The notes beneath the pieces were generated by a model. The model was given only the letters and a program-made list of their open reading frames with translations. It did no database searches and was not told the origin of the DNA. The translations under genes and the position numbers were made by a program. Source: Acinetobacter baumannii (GTDB taxonomy: Bacteria; Pseudomonadota; Gammaproteobacteria; Pseudomonadales; Moraxellaceae). Taken from it: 64,000 nt of DNA. Positions within the stretch are counted from its first letter, which is position 1; each line of letters opens with the position of its first letter. Shown here piece by piece: positions 53,384 to 62,704 of the stretch. Location: contig NZ_JADVOP010000015.1 in the NCBI RefSeq assembly GCF_016508585.1, positions 1 to 64,000 of the forward strand. The letters are read 5' to 3'.

Positions 53384-54515
53384 GGCGTAGCACCTCTTCC
53401 AACTGCATAACATCTCTTCTGGCTTTGACAGAAACATAACGCTGCAAACTGCTCCAAGAATCATGCAAACTTACTTTTTGAATTTCAGGAATAGTAAAGC
53501 TTTGCTCTGCAAGTCTAGTACATCCTTCATGCCTTAAATCGTGAAAACGCAAGTCTTCAATTCCCAACATCTTACAAGCCTCACGAAACTCTTTGCCTAA
53601 ACTCTTCGGATTCAAAGGTAAAAGTAGATTTTCATTGTGGCCTAACTTAAGCATTCTGCTACGAACCTCATGATCCATTAAAAGTTCAATCATCGTTTTG
53701 CAGGGTTCTAAGACATCAAATGTCTTGTGGTTTCCTTTCGAGCCATTAGGATTTTTCAAATCATGAACTTTCCAAGATGAATGATGCTGATCATAATCAT
53801 CTAAACTTAAACGGGTTAATTCTGCTTCACGTCTACAAGAAAAGATGGCAAACCAGATAACTAAATGCATCGGGTACTTCGTTCCATACCTATTCATTTT
53901 CCAGCGCTCGACAAAATACTTTGTTAAAGCTATTAATTCCGCATTGGTTGGCAATCTATCCCTCTTCTTACTAGAAGAGATTTGGCGGGTTTTTCTCAGT
54001 TGTGCGGTAGCTTTATCAAAACTATTTAAATCAATATCTATATCCCACATCACGGCGGCATGAGCCAAGACACCACGAATATGAAGCAGCTCATGTTGCT
54101 GTGTACTTGTTGCAATTGGATCTAAATCCATGTGAGGAATCCCAGCTTTTCTCAATGCAACATGATCAGCCAAATGTACTGATTTTATTTTTGTGATAAT
54201 ATTGCGCGCTATCGGAAATTTCTTAATTAAGAGTAGAGAATAGCGTTTCGTCCTTCCGTACTCGCTCCCAACTTCTTCCAAATATTTATCAATGGCATCT
54301 GCCAAAGTTAGGTCTATAAGTTGCTCTTTGCCTAACAAAATGTCTGGATTTTCTTGAATCTCAACTTCTCTTTTCTTAAGCCAGTTTTCCGCCATTTTCT
54401 TTGAATGGAACGTTTTGCTTTCAGAGTAGACAGGATATCCCTTTCGATTGATACGGATAGCAGCACGGTAACTCACACTACCATCTGCACCTTTTCTAGC
54501 TGTAACAGACCCCAT
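53367..54515 (-). CDS. int: Tyrosine-type site-specific integrase (DusA-associated)
   Basis: A 382-residue tyrosine recombinase. The N-terminal arm-binding part reads MGSVTARKGADGSVSYRAAIRINRKGYP, a three-stranded sheet. A SAM-like core-binding domain follows. The catalytic domain has Arg in FSCRREAELTRL, HDLRHEGCTRLAE (His-x-x-Arg), His in SLHDSWSSLQRYVS and the Tyr nucleophile there. It reads inward from the right core, 190 bp away. Arm-type repeats lie between its start and dusA. Confidence 0.93.
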   Translation of the reverse strand: MGSVTARKGADGSVSYRAAIRINRKGYPVYSESKTFHSKKMAENWLKKREVEIQENPDILLGKEQLIDLTLADAIDKYLEEVGSEYGRTKRYSLLLIKKFPIARNIITKIKSVHLADHVALRKAGIPHMDLDPIATSTQQHELLHIRGVLAHAAVMWDIDIDLNSFDKATAQLRKTRQISSSKKRDRLPTNAELIALTKYFVERWKMNRYGTKYPMHLVIWFAIFSCRREAELTRLSLDDYDQHHSSWKVHDLKNPNGSKGNHKTFDVLEPCKTMIELLMDHEVRSRMLKLGHNENLLLPLNPKSLGKEFREACKMLGIEDLRFHDLRHEGCTRLAEQSFTIPEIQKVSLHDSWSSLQRYVSVKARRDVMQLEEVLRLIDET

Positions 54516-54518
54516 AAT

Positions 54519-54566
54519 TTACACCATGAACTATTTTTTCCATTATGGTGTAAGATTCGGTGTAAA
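54519..54566. repeat. Right-end integrase arm-type sites
   Basis: TTACACCAT at 54519-54527 is the exact inverse of ATGGTGTAA at 54545-54553, and GGTGTAAA recurs at 54559-54566. The same GGTGTA core occurs twice near the left end (27201-27219). Their placement just outside the integrase start suggests integrase binding and autoregulation of int. Confidence 0.62.
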
Positions 54567-54648
54567 TGCAAACAGCAAAACCTACATTCACAAGTGTTAC
54601 CATGCGTTTACGCAGATTCAAATACTAGATTTAAAGGTATGATTTTAA

Positions 54649-55665
54649 ATGACTATTAACAAAAACCTTGAAGCCATTAGTAATCCAAGAATCAGCGTAG
54701 CACCGATGATGGATTGGACAACTCGCGACTATCGTTTTTTTGCCCGTTTATTTAATCCCAATATCATTCTATACACAGAAATGGTCACAACAGGGGCTAT
54801 TATCCATGGTGGGGCAAATCGCCATTTGGATTACAACCATGAAGAGCATCCGATTGTATTACAACTTGGCGGATCAAACCCAAAAGAACTCGCAACTTGT
54901 ACCAAGATGGCGCAAGACTGGGGCTATGATGAAGTCAACTTAAATGTGGGCTGCCCAAGTGACCGTGTGCAAAATAATAAAATTGGTGCATGTTTGATGG
55001 CTGAACCGGATTTGGTTGCTGAATGCATAGCTGAAATGCGTCACGCAGTTGATATTCCAGTCACCGTAAAACATCGAATCGGCATTGACGACATGCAATC
55101 CTATGAAGAAATGCTGCATTTTGTCGATACTGTTGCAAAAACTGGATGCAATAATTTTATCGTTCATGCCCGCATTGCTCTGCTACAAGGTTTATCTCCA
55201 AAAGAAAACCGAGATATTCCTCCACTGCGTTATGAAGATGTCTATCGCTTAAAGCAAGATCGCCCTGAGTTGCTGATCGAAATCAATGGTGGGGTTAAAA
55301 CCTTTGCTGAAACTCAAGCACATTTAAAACATGTCGATGGCGTCATGATCGGTCGTGAGGCTTATCATAATCCTTATCTATTAGCGGAACTGGGACAGCT
55401 TTGGAATTTAGATCTGCCTGATCGTTTTGAGATTATCGACCAAATGTTGCCTTATATTGCTCAACGGATGCAGGAGGGTGCACCACTGTCGATTATTACT
55501 CGTCACATTCTTGGATTATTTCAAAACCTGCCAGGTGCACGTAAATGGCGTCAAGCTTTAAGTGGTGGCAATGCCAAAACTTTTGCCGATGTCGAAACTG
55601 CTATTGTGAATATTAAAGAAGCAATGAAACGAACTGAAGATTATATTCGAGAACAGTCTGTTTAA
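54649..55665 (+). CDS. dusA: tRNA-dihydrouridine synthase A with island-supplied N-terminus
   Basis: A 338-residue flavoenzyme that reduces uridine 20/20a in tRNA. It shows SVAPMMDWT for FMN binding, LQLGGS, NLNVGCPSDRVQ with catalytic Cys102, FIVHARIALLQGLSPKENR and INGGVKTF. The first 13 codons (MTINKNLEAISNP) come from the island; the native start is stranded at 27085 and reads MSELQSLTP. From RISVAPMMDWTT onward the gene is chromosomal. Insertion therefore restores an intact, probably functional gene under an island promoter. Confidence 0.95.
   Translation: MTINKNLEAISNPRISVAPMMDWTTRDYRFFARLFNPNIILYTEMVTTGAIIHGGANRHLDYNHEEHPIVLQLGGSNPKELATCTKMAQDWGYDEVNLNVGCPSDRVQNNKIGACLMAEPDLVAECIAEMRHAVDIPVTVKHRIGIDDMQSYEEMLHFVDTVAKTGCNNFIVHARIALLQGLSPKENRDIPPLRYEDVYRLKQDRPELLIEINGGVKTFAETQAHLKHVDGVMIGREAYHNPYLLAELGQLWNLDLPDRFEIIDQMLPYIAQRMQEGAPLSIITRHILGLFQNLPGARKWRQALSGGNAKTFADVETAIVNIKEAMKRTEDYIREQSV
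54703..54722 (+). repeat. attR core, 20-bp direct repeat
   Basis: CCGATGATGGATTGGACAAC, identical to 27127-27146 and located in the N-terminal codons of dusA. It marks the right junction of the island. Confidence 0.92.
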
Positions 55666-55701
55666 ATTCACTGATCTCAATAGCCAACAGACTCAGTCAA
55701 A

Positions 55702-55736
55702 AAAAAACGATATGCATTTACAGCCTATCGTTTTTT
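55702..55736. terminator. Bidirectional terminator between dusA and the LysR gene
   Basis: AAAAAACGATA (55702-55712) pairs perfectly with TATCGTTTTTT (55726-55736). T/A runs on both sides serve the two convergent genes. Confidence 0.9.
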
Positions 55737-55744
55737 ATCGAGGT

Positions 55745-56635
55745 TCAATGTTGAAAGCATATCGCTAATTCTTTTGCGCATTTCACTACTGCATCATCCG
55801 CATGACTGTTCCATGCCATAAAGACATCAGAGCGTGCATGCTCAACATCCAAAGCAATCAATCTAACCTGCTCTGGTAATATATTTTTGAATTCGGCAGG
55901 AACGATACAGATACCTATGTTTGCTGCAACCAATTGCAGTTGCGACACTTTTCGAGATTGAATTCTGGCTTTCCGAGGTGCAAAACCTGCACTCAGGCAA
56001 ATATTAGCAACCAGATAACTCAGCCCACCTCGTTCTGCATGAGGCGTTGATACAAAGGTTTCATGTCTTAATTGCTGAATTTTAACTGTGCTTTTTTCCG
56101 CTACAGGGTGGTGTTGATGGACAGCAACATATAAGGGTTCATCATATAATTGAGTGACGATTAAGCCATCCAAACTATTTAAAATAGGGGGACGAAAAAA
56201 TCCAATATCAATGTTACCTTTTATCAATTCAAGCACTTGATCTTCAGAAGACATATTATTGATTTCAAAATTAATATTGTGATGTCTGGCGACATGATCA
56301 AACAACTGTATTTTTTCCAAACTCATCGTAATGGTACTTGAATGCGCAATCTTAATTAGGCGGTGTTGCCCTTTAGCAATATCTTTAGCGTTTTCAATAA
56401 TATGATTTAAGTTGAGTAGGTTATTTTTAACTTGGGAATAAAAGAACTGCCCTGCTTTGGTCAGCTTTATTTTCTTATCACCACGATCTAAAATTTCGAA
56501 ACCAACTTCTTCTTCCAAAAGCTTCATTTGCCGACTTAACGCAGATTGGGCAATAAACAACTTTTCTGCAGCAGCAATAAATCCACCTTCTTCAACAATT
56601 TTAATCAGATAATGGAATTGTTTGAGTGTTGCCAT
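55745..56635 (-). CDS. LysR-family transcriptional regulator
   Basis: A 296-residue LysR regulator: winged helix at residues 1-60 (LKQFHYLIKIVEEGGFIAAAEKLFIAQSALSRQMKLLEEEVG) and a periplasmic-binding-like effector domain ending in KCAKELAICFQ. GAG six nt before the ATG at 56635 favours that start over 56641. Its expected divergent target is not obvious: only a 45-codon gene lies upstream. Effector unknown. Confidence 0.88.
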   Translation of the reverse strand: MATLKQFHYLIKIVEEGGFIAAAEKLFIAQSALSRQMKLLEEEVGFEILDRGDKKIKLTKAGQFFYSQVKNNLLNLNHIIENAKDIAKGQHRLIKIAHSSTITMSLEKIQLFDHVARHHNINFEINNMSSEDQVLELIKGNIDIGFFRPPILNSLDGLIVTQLYDEPLYVAVHQHHPVAEKSTVKIQQLRHETFVSTPHAERGGLSYLVANICLSAGFAPRKARIQSRKVSQLQLVAANIGICIVPAEFKNILPEQVRLIALDVEHARSDVFMAWNSHADDAVVKCAKELAICFQH

Positions 56636-56737
56636 ATTCATCTCAATATTAGATCAATCATTCTTTTTTCTATATTAGATTAGATCAACAAACTTCACTA
56701 GACTGAATTTAAAAGTAAGCGTCCAGGAAGAAAGGCA

Positions 56738-56875
56738 ATGAGTATCTCTAAACAAATCTTGATTTTTATCAGTATCATTGGTGCGTTTCTTTTATTGAGT
56801 TGCTATGACCGTTTCATCACTCAGCAAACAGGAAAAGAGATTAAACAATCAACGTTTATTGAGTCGCAGGATTGA
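56738..56875 (+). CDS. 45-residue single-pass small protein
   Basis: MSISKQILIFISIIGAFLLL followed by SCYDRFITQQTGKEIKQSTF. A ribosome site (AGGAAGAAAGG) precedes the ATG. One helix spans the membrane, and the LLSC segment could be a lipobox. It is divergent from the LysR gene, about 100 nt away. The build resembles the first codons of inner-membrane fusion proteins, so it may be a truncated gene. Confidence 0.5.
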   Translation: MSISKQILIFISIIGAFLLLSCYDRFITQQTGKEIKQSTFIESQD

Positions 56876-57095
56876 ACAGATCTGGCACATTGAACGAGTA
56901 ACAACAAGGGCTGGTTTTTTTAACCACAATCATGTATTAAAAATAAACCCGCTATAGGCTGAACAGCATTCCGAACTGATCTCATTCAACTTAGAGGGAT
57001 AAACCACATTGATGGCTATTCAGGTAGTTTCGTATTAGGAATGCTGCTTTATAAACGGGTACGGAATTTTACGAGAGAATATTTTTCTATATTGG

Positions 57096-57548
57096 TCAAA
57101 CATTCGGTTTTATTTTTTTTAGGTCATATTGATAGGCAATATATCTGCCAGCAAGATCATCACTGACAGAATGATTATGTTTAAAATAGACTTTGATCAT
57201 ACATGTCTGTAAGTCATTTAGTGCAAAGACTTTAATACGTTCAAGATATTGTGTCTGCTGTTGAATACTCACCTTCCAGTCGAATAATTGGTTTATTTTT
57301 TGAAACTCGGCTTGTGCACTGGCTTGCTGTATATTCTTAAAGTTACATGTCTTTATCGCATTATGAGGATATTGGGTACTTGACCAAATCAGCACGGTTC
57401 TTATATCACTCAAGGCTTTTCGTGCTTCATTCAATTGATTGACTGCTTGAACGTGGCGAACCGTTGAATAACAACCGTAACCCACTCCAACTACAATCAA
57501 AATGAACAATATGAGCGGGCTAAGATTAAAGTGTAAACGATTCCCCAT
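57096..57548 (-). CDS. Single-pass membrane protein of unknown function
   Basis: About 150 residues; the first ATG at 57548 (MGNRLHFNLSPLILFILIVVGVGYGCY) is taken, with a TTG at 57566 possible. There is one N-terminal helix, then a periplasmic part with heptad character and Cys pairs (KTCNF, QTCMIK). No family recognised and no good ribosome site. Confidence 0.6.
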   Translation of the reverse strand: MGNRLHFNLSPLILFILIVVGVGYGCYSTVRHVQAVNQLNEARKALSDIRTVLIWSSTQYPHNAIKTCNFKNIQQASAQAEFQKINQLFDWKVSIQQQTQYLERIKVFALNDLQTCMIKVYFKHNHSVSDDLAGRYIAYQYDLKKIKPNV

Positions 57549-57629
57549 AGAAACATGTTTATTCAATATCCATATATCAATTGAAGCTAAATCTACTGTG
57601 ATTCGAATGGCATCAGATAAGTTCCGAAT

Positions 57630-58731
57630 CTATCGACCAAATTTATTTAGGCAGCGCCAATATTTATCCTTAAAGATACTGACCTCAATTTCAAAATCGT
57701 TGCTATATTTTTCAATAATTTGATCAATTACTTTGGACGGTTTTCGAAAATCCTTAGCGGCAAAATACATGGTTCTTAAATGATTTCCAGTTTCACGACC
57801 AATATTTAAATAACCATCAACGTCTTTTAGCTCAGCCAATAATGCTTGTTCTATATGTTCAAGTTGTTCATATTGTTTTGAAGGCGGCATACCGCTCGAG
57901 TTTTGACCATCATAGGTGATTTCAATAATCATCATCCATGGATGCGACGCTTTTTGATCCCAATCCAGCAAAGTACTGTTTAAAACTGCAATCAGGGGTA
58001 AGCCCTCATTCGTTTCCCCTTGCAGGCTGATATATTCATCTTCATCTGTATTCGTTCGGATAACTTTGTCTAAACGAGAAATTTCACTCGTTTTTAAAAT
58101 TAAAATATTTTTTAAACTCTCCATCGGCATCAATTCTTTTTCAGCATCCTGTCGACAGCGTATTGAAACCTGATCCAATTTAGTGATTGAATCGTATTCG
58201 CCTAAATAATTGTCTAAAAAAATATAAACTGCTTGTAAAAACTCGGCTTTTTGCTCTTCATTATATTGATCATGCACGACAACGAGGTCAATTTCATCAG
58301 GGTATCCATCATGATCTCTCAGATAAAAAGATAAAGTTTCTTGACTAAATTCATGACCGTGCATAGCAATACTGGTCTGGTGAATATCGCTGGCAGGTTT
58401 CAGTGCGGTAAATTTCCAACCTGCAATTTCAGGGGCAGCAGCCACCAACAAAGATAATATTGGAAATCACACCATCTGGCGTCAAGATCAGCTCAGCAGT
58501 CTCTTGATCGAACATTCCTGTTAGGAAAAAAATCCCAGCATGAACCTTTTCCAATTCAGGAGACAATTGATCAAAGAAATCTTTTTGAATGGTGTCTTGA
58601 TTCATTTCATCAACCACTCGATGAAAATGCTGTTGATGCTGCTGAAACCATTGCCAAAATTCAGCATAACGGTTTTGATTGTTTTGTATCTGTTGTTGTT
58701 GTTTTCCAAACAATTTCTTAAAAAAACTCAT
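57630..58731 (-). pseudogene. Frameshifted DUF695-like gene
   Basis: The 5' piece (58731-58429) reads MSFFKKLFGKQQQ... through FHRVVDEMNQDT and ends ...TPDGVISNIIFVGGCCP. The 3' piece (58451-57630) continues in another frame as LVAAAPEIAGWKFTALKPAS... to the C-terminus. VISNI...LVAAAPEIAGWKFTALKPA is a continuous motif of the DUF695 family in intact relatives (recalled), so one indel in 58430-58460 splits a protein of about 365 residues. Genuine mutation or assembly error; function of the family unknown. Confidence 0.75.
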
Positions 58732-58829
58732 TTTGATTATTCTCTTTTATTGCTGATGAATCAGGTTAATTTAACCGAATTCATCTGTTTTTTAAATGTA
58801 CTGAAGCAACAATTAAGACAGCTTAAGCA

Positions 58830-59609
58830 TTACTTTTCAGGTTGTAGACGGTCCAATTTTTTTAATACTTCTGCAACCGCAACCATTGCAAAACTGGATG
58901 TCACGACAACAGCTGATCCATAACCGCCACAGCGCAGACCTGCACTGGCACATACGTCTGCGCTAGAAAATGGATTATCTATTGAATAAATACAGGTAAT
59001 ACCAAATTTTTCTTTGGGTTTCTTACAAATACCTTTGGCACGTAACTGGCTACGTAGTTTTGCCAGCATCGGGTCTTGCTCTGTCTTAGACAAATCAGCT
59101 ACACGAATCTTTAAAGGGTCCAGTTTTCCACCCGCTCCACCGGAAACAATCAACGGGATTTTATTAAAACGGCAATGTAACATCAGTACAAACTTTGCTT
59201 TAACATCGTCGATACAATCTAAAATAATATCAGGTGTCTTTTCTAAGATTTCCTTGATATTTTCAGGACTTAGATAATCATCTATCAAATTGATCTTGAT
59301 CCGTGGATTGATTGAACGGCAGCGTTCAGCCATGACTTCAATCTTTTCCATCCCTAGAGTTGAACTCATCGCGGGCAATTGACGGTTGATATTTGAAGCG
59401 GCAACAGCATCCATATCAACAAGGGTGAGTTCACCCACCCCCGTTCTGGCTAAGGCTTCCACAGCCCATGAACCCACTCCACCGATCCCAATCACCATCA
59501 CATGACTTTTTTCATAATGACTAAACGCATCGTCTCCATAAATCTTGGCAACACCGGCAAAACGGCGTTCATATTCATCATCAGTAGAATGGTCAGTCAT
59601 GTTTGGCAT
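58830..59609 (-). CDS. tcdA: tRNA threonylcarbamoyladenosine dehydratase
   Basis: A 259-residue ThiF/E1-like enzyme (formerly CsdL/YgdL) that cyclises t6A37 of tRNA. The nucleotide motif VIGIGGVGSWAVEALARTGVGELTLVDMD, the adenylation region NRQLPAMSSTLG and DCIDDVKAKFVLMLHC are present. The C-terminal GGYGSAVVVTSSFAMVAVAEVLKKL is typical. The ATG at 59609 is used; ATG at 59600 is an alternative. Confidence 0.92.
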   Translation of the reverse strand: MPNMTDHSTDDEYERRFAGVAKIYGDDAFSHYEKSHVMVIGIGGVGSWAVEALARTGVGELTLVDMDAVAASNINRQLPAMSSTLGMEKIEVMAERCRSINPRIKINLIDDYLSPENIKEILEKTPDIILDCIDDVKAKFVLMLHCRFNKIPLIVSGGAGGKLDPLKIRVADLSKTEQDPMLAKLRSQLRAKGICKKPKEKFGITCIYSIDNPFSSADVCASAGLRCGGYGSAVVVTSSFAMVAVAEVLKKLDRLQPEK

Positions 59610-59677
59610 CAACTCTAAAATACCGCACTATTTTACTCATTTATCAGCAATGTGTCTTGCATGGACGCAATAAAAAA

Positions 59678-59700
59678 AGCCCTGTACTGTATACAGGGCT
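59678..59700 (-). terminator. Rho-independent terminator of acnA
   Basis: AGCCCTGTA (59678-59686) pairs with TACAGGGCT (59692-59700), and on the minus strand seven T follow. It ends acnA transcription 36 bp after the stop. Confidence 0.92.
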
Positions 59701-59735
59701 TGGAGAACCGATATAAAACCTGAGGAATAGCTTAA

Positions 59736-62492
59736 CTAAGATGCGATTAAATTACGCAGTACATAATGCAAGATCCCGCCTGCTTTAAAGTATTCCACTT
59801 CATTCAATGTATCAATACGGCATAACACTTTGAAACGATCTTGTGATCCATCTGCACGTTTAACCTCAACCTCTAAAGTTTGATGAGGTTGTATATCATC
59901 AGATAAACCATAAATAGACAGCTGTTCATGTCCGGTTAAATTTAATGATTGGCGGGTCTGTCCATCGACAAACTGCAAGGGCAGTACCCCCATTCCTACT
60001 AGATTTGAACGATGAATTCGCTCAAAACTTTCGGTAATGACCGCCTTTACTCCCAAAAGATTGGTGCCTTTCGCCGCCCAGTCTCGTGAAGAACCCGTAC
60101 CGTACTCTTTACCGGCAATGATCACCAGTGGGGTGGCTTCTTGCTGATACTTCATAGCAGCATCATAGATCGCCAGTTTTTCACCGGTTGGGATATACAG
60201 CGTGTTGCCGCCTTCTTCACCATTCAACATTTCATTTTTGATACGAATATTGGCGAATGTGCCTCGCATCATCACTTCATGATTCCCGCGGCGTGAGCCA
60301 TATGAGTTGAAGTCTTTTTGATCCACGCCCTGCGCTTGTAAATAACGCCCCGCTGGACTGTCCTTTTTAATATTCCCTGCCGGTGAGATATGGTCTGTGG
60401 TGACTGAGTCGCCTAAAACAGCCAAGATATTAGCATTGAGAATGTCTTGAATCGGTTTTGGCGGCTGATCAATTCCTTCAAAGAACGGTGGATGACGGAT
60501 ATAAGTCGATCGTTCATCCCATTCATAAGTTTCAGAGTCAGGAATCTGAATCGCCTGCCATTTCTTATCGCCATCAAATACCGCAGCATATTCTTTATGG
60601 AACATCTGTGTATTCACTTTTTGGAGTACAGCATCAATCTCTGTCTGTGTCGGCCAAATATCTTTTAGATAGACTGACTGCCCCTGTGAATCAACGCCCA
60701 GTGCTGTAGTGGTAATATCATGACGTATGTTACCGAATAATCCGAAGGCAACCACCAACGGTGGAGAAGCCAACCAATTGGTTTTTACCAGAGGATGTAC
60801 ACGGCCTTCAAAATTTCGGTTTCCTGAAAGTACCGATGCGACATTCAGGTCATAGCACTGAATCGCATCTTCTATAGGCTGAGGCAATGGTCCAGAGTTA
60901 CCAATGCAGGTGGTACAGCCATAACCCACAAGGTTATAGCCCAATTGATCCAGATAAGACAGTAATCCTGCTGCTTCTAAATAATCCGTAACGACTTTGG
61001 AACCCGGTGCTAAAGAACTTTTGACCCACGGCTTACGCTGTAAGCCTTTTTCTATGGCTTTTTTTGCCAATAAGCCCGCTGCCAGCATTACACTTGGATT
61101 CGATGTATTGGTACATGAAGTAATTGCAGAAATAACCACATCACCATCGGTCAATGGATACCGTTGACCATCAATGACACAATGCGGTTCTTCATTTTGT
61201 AATGCAGACTGTTTAGAATCGATGGCTGCGCCAGCCCCCCCTTCATTCACCAAGCGTTCTTTCTCAATTTTGGCGGGTTTAAGATCTAATTCCATCAGTG
61301 CACTAAAGGTCTTTGGAATATCAGCCAATACCACACGGTCTTGTGGGCGCTTTGGTCCTGCAACACTGGCTTCAACCGTATTCATATCCAATGCCAAAGT
61401 ATCGGTAAATACAGGCTCATCTCCTGCATTGCGCCATAACCCTTGTTCTTTACAGTAGGCTTCAACCAGTGCAATACGATCATCTTGACGACCCGTCAAG
61501 CGTAAATAGCCAAGCGTGATTTCATCGATAGGGAAAAAGCCACAAGTTGCCCCATATTCAGGCGCCATATTGGCAATGGTTGCGCGGTCTGCCAATGGTA
61601 AATCTGCAAGCCCATCACCATAAAATTCAACAAATTTCCCGACTACACCTTTTTTACGCAGCATTTGAGTGATGGTCAGTACTAGGTCAGTTGCTGTGAT
61701 TCCCTCACGTAATTTGCCTGTTAATTTAAAACCAATCACTTCAGGAATCAGCATCGAAATCGGTTGACCCAACATTGCGGCTTCGGCTTCAATACCTCCA
61801 ACGCCCCAACCCAGAACACCTAAACCATTGATCATGGTGGTATGTGAGTCAGTCCCCACCAAGGTGTCCGGAAAAGCATACTGTTCTCCGTCACTTTCAC
61901 CTAACCATACAGCCTGTGCCAGATACTCTAGATTAACCTGATGACAGATCCCCGTACCCGGTGGGACAACGCTAAAATTATCAAAGGATGATTGCCCCCA
62001 ACGCAAAAATTGATAACGTTCACCATTACGCTGCATTTCAATTTCAACATTTTCTTCAAAGGCTTGGTCTGTCCCAAAATGATCTACCATGACCGAATGG
62101 TCAATCACCAAATCAACAGGTGATAAAGGATTAATTAAATTGGGATCTTTATGGGCAGCCTGAACAGCAGCACGCATCGCAGCCAAGTCAACAACTGCTG
62201 GAACTCCGGTAAAGTCCTGCATCAAGACCCGTGCTGGTCGATACTGGATTTCTTGATCTGAAGTTTTATCTTTCTGCCAATCGACAATAGCCTGAATGTC
62301 ACTTCGCTTTACCGTGAGATCATCTTCAAATCTCAGTAAATTTTCCAACAGTACTTTGAGTGATTTCGGCAGTTTTGAAATATCACCTAATTCAGATTGG
62401 GCTTGTTTCAAACTAAAAATTTTATATGTTGCATTCCCAACATTTAAGTTGTGTAGAGAATTCAAACTATTTATACGACCATACTTTGCCAT
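59736..62492 (-). CDS. acnA: Aconitate hydratase A (iron-regulatory-protein type)
   Basis: A 918-residue [4Fe-4S] aconitase of the AcnA/IRP1 class. Cluster cysteines lie in SAITSCTNTSNPSVM and YGCTTCIGNSGPL. DSHTTMINGLGVLGWGVGGIEAEAAMLGQP and the C-terminal swivel domain (GKEYGTGSSRDWAAKGTNLLGVKAVI) are intact. It isomerises citrate to isocitrate in the TCA cycle and usually serves as the stable, stress-resistant isozyme. A GGAGG ribosome site precedes the ATG. Confidence 0.95.
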   Translation of the reverse strand: MAKYGRINSLNSLHNLNVGNATYKIFSLKQAQSELGDISKLPKSLKVLLENLLRFEDDLTVKRSDIQAIVDWQKDKTSDQEIQYRPARVLMQDFTGVPAVVDLAAMRAAVQAAHKDPNLINPLSPVDLVIDHSVMVDHFGTDQAFEENVEIEMQRNGERYQFLRWGQSSFDNFSVVPPGTGICHQVNLEYLAQAVWLGESDGEQYAFPDTLVGTDSHTTMINGLGVLGWGVGGIEAEAAMLGQPISMLIPEVIGFKLTGKLREGITATDLVLTITQMLRKKGVVGKFVEFYGDGLADLPLADRATIANMAPEYGATCGFFPIDEITLGYLRLTGRQDDRIALVEAYCKEQGLWRNAGDEPVFTDTLALDMNTVEASVAGPKRPQDRVVLADIPKTFSALMELDLKPAKIEKERLVNEGGAGAAIDSKQSALQNEEPHCVIDGQRYPLTDGDVVISAITSCTNTSNPSVMLAAGLLAKKAIEKGLQRKPWVKSSLAPGSKVVTDYLEAAGLLSYLDQLGYNLVGYGCTTCIGNSGPLPQPIEDAIQCYDLNVASVLSGNRNFEGRVHPLVKTNWLASPPLVVAFGLFGNIRHDITTTALGVDSQGQSVYLKDIWPTQTEIDAVLQKVNTQMFHKEYAAVFDGDKKWQAIQIPDSETYEWDERSTYIRHPPFFEGIDQPPKPIQDILNANILAVLGDSVTTDHISPAGNIKKDSPAGRYLQAQGVDQKDFNSYGSRRGNHEVMMRGTFANIRIKNEMLNGEEGGNTLYIPTGEKLAIYDAAMKYQQEATPLVIIAGKEYGTGSSRDWAAKGTNLLGVKAVITESFERIHRSNLVGMGVLPLQFVDGQTRQSLNLTGHEQLSIYGLSDDIQPHQTLEVEVKRADGSQDRFKVLCRIDTLNEVEYFKAGGILHYVLRNLIAS

Positions 62493-62704
62493 TGAGTTAA
62501 CCTCCAGCTTGGCGTTAATTTCTTATTGAGCTACTTGGAGTACTTCTTTCAATCTAAGACAAATATTTATTTTAGGTGTTGTGAATTGGTTATTTTTATT
62601 CAATTGAGTGAGATGCTAGGCTACGTCCAGTGACGTATGGTGATCCATTTACTCAAGATATTTTCAGCAAACATATGCCAAGTCATTGCGGACTTAAGTC
62701 CTTA

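Larger units (their letters stand above)
27127..54722. mobile_element. dusA-integrated genomic island (about 27.6 kb) with metal-resistance cargo
   Basis: The two ends carry the same 20-bp sequence, both inside the dusA coding region. A tyrosine integrase gene abuts the right end, facing inward. dusA is a known integration site for prophages and islands with DusA-associated integrases. Cargo is an XRE-ImmA pair, chrBA, a Ni/Co resistance block, an RDF-like/YqaJ/DUF932 block, small lipoproteins and a Gp2-like replication protein. No conjugation, relaxase (MobA/TraI type), portal or capsid genes are seen, so self-transfer is unlikely; mobilisation by a helper is possible. Confidence 0.92.

Noticed and set aside
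27127..54722. Complete prophage
   Set aside because: No terminase, portal, capsid, tail or lysis gene is present; only integrase, YqaJ, Gp2-like and PrtN-like genes recall phage.
27127..54722. Self-transmissible ICE
   Set aside because: No TraI/MobA relaxase, coupling protein or VirB4-type ATPase was found among the island's genes.
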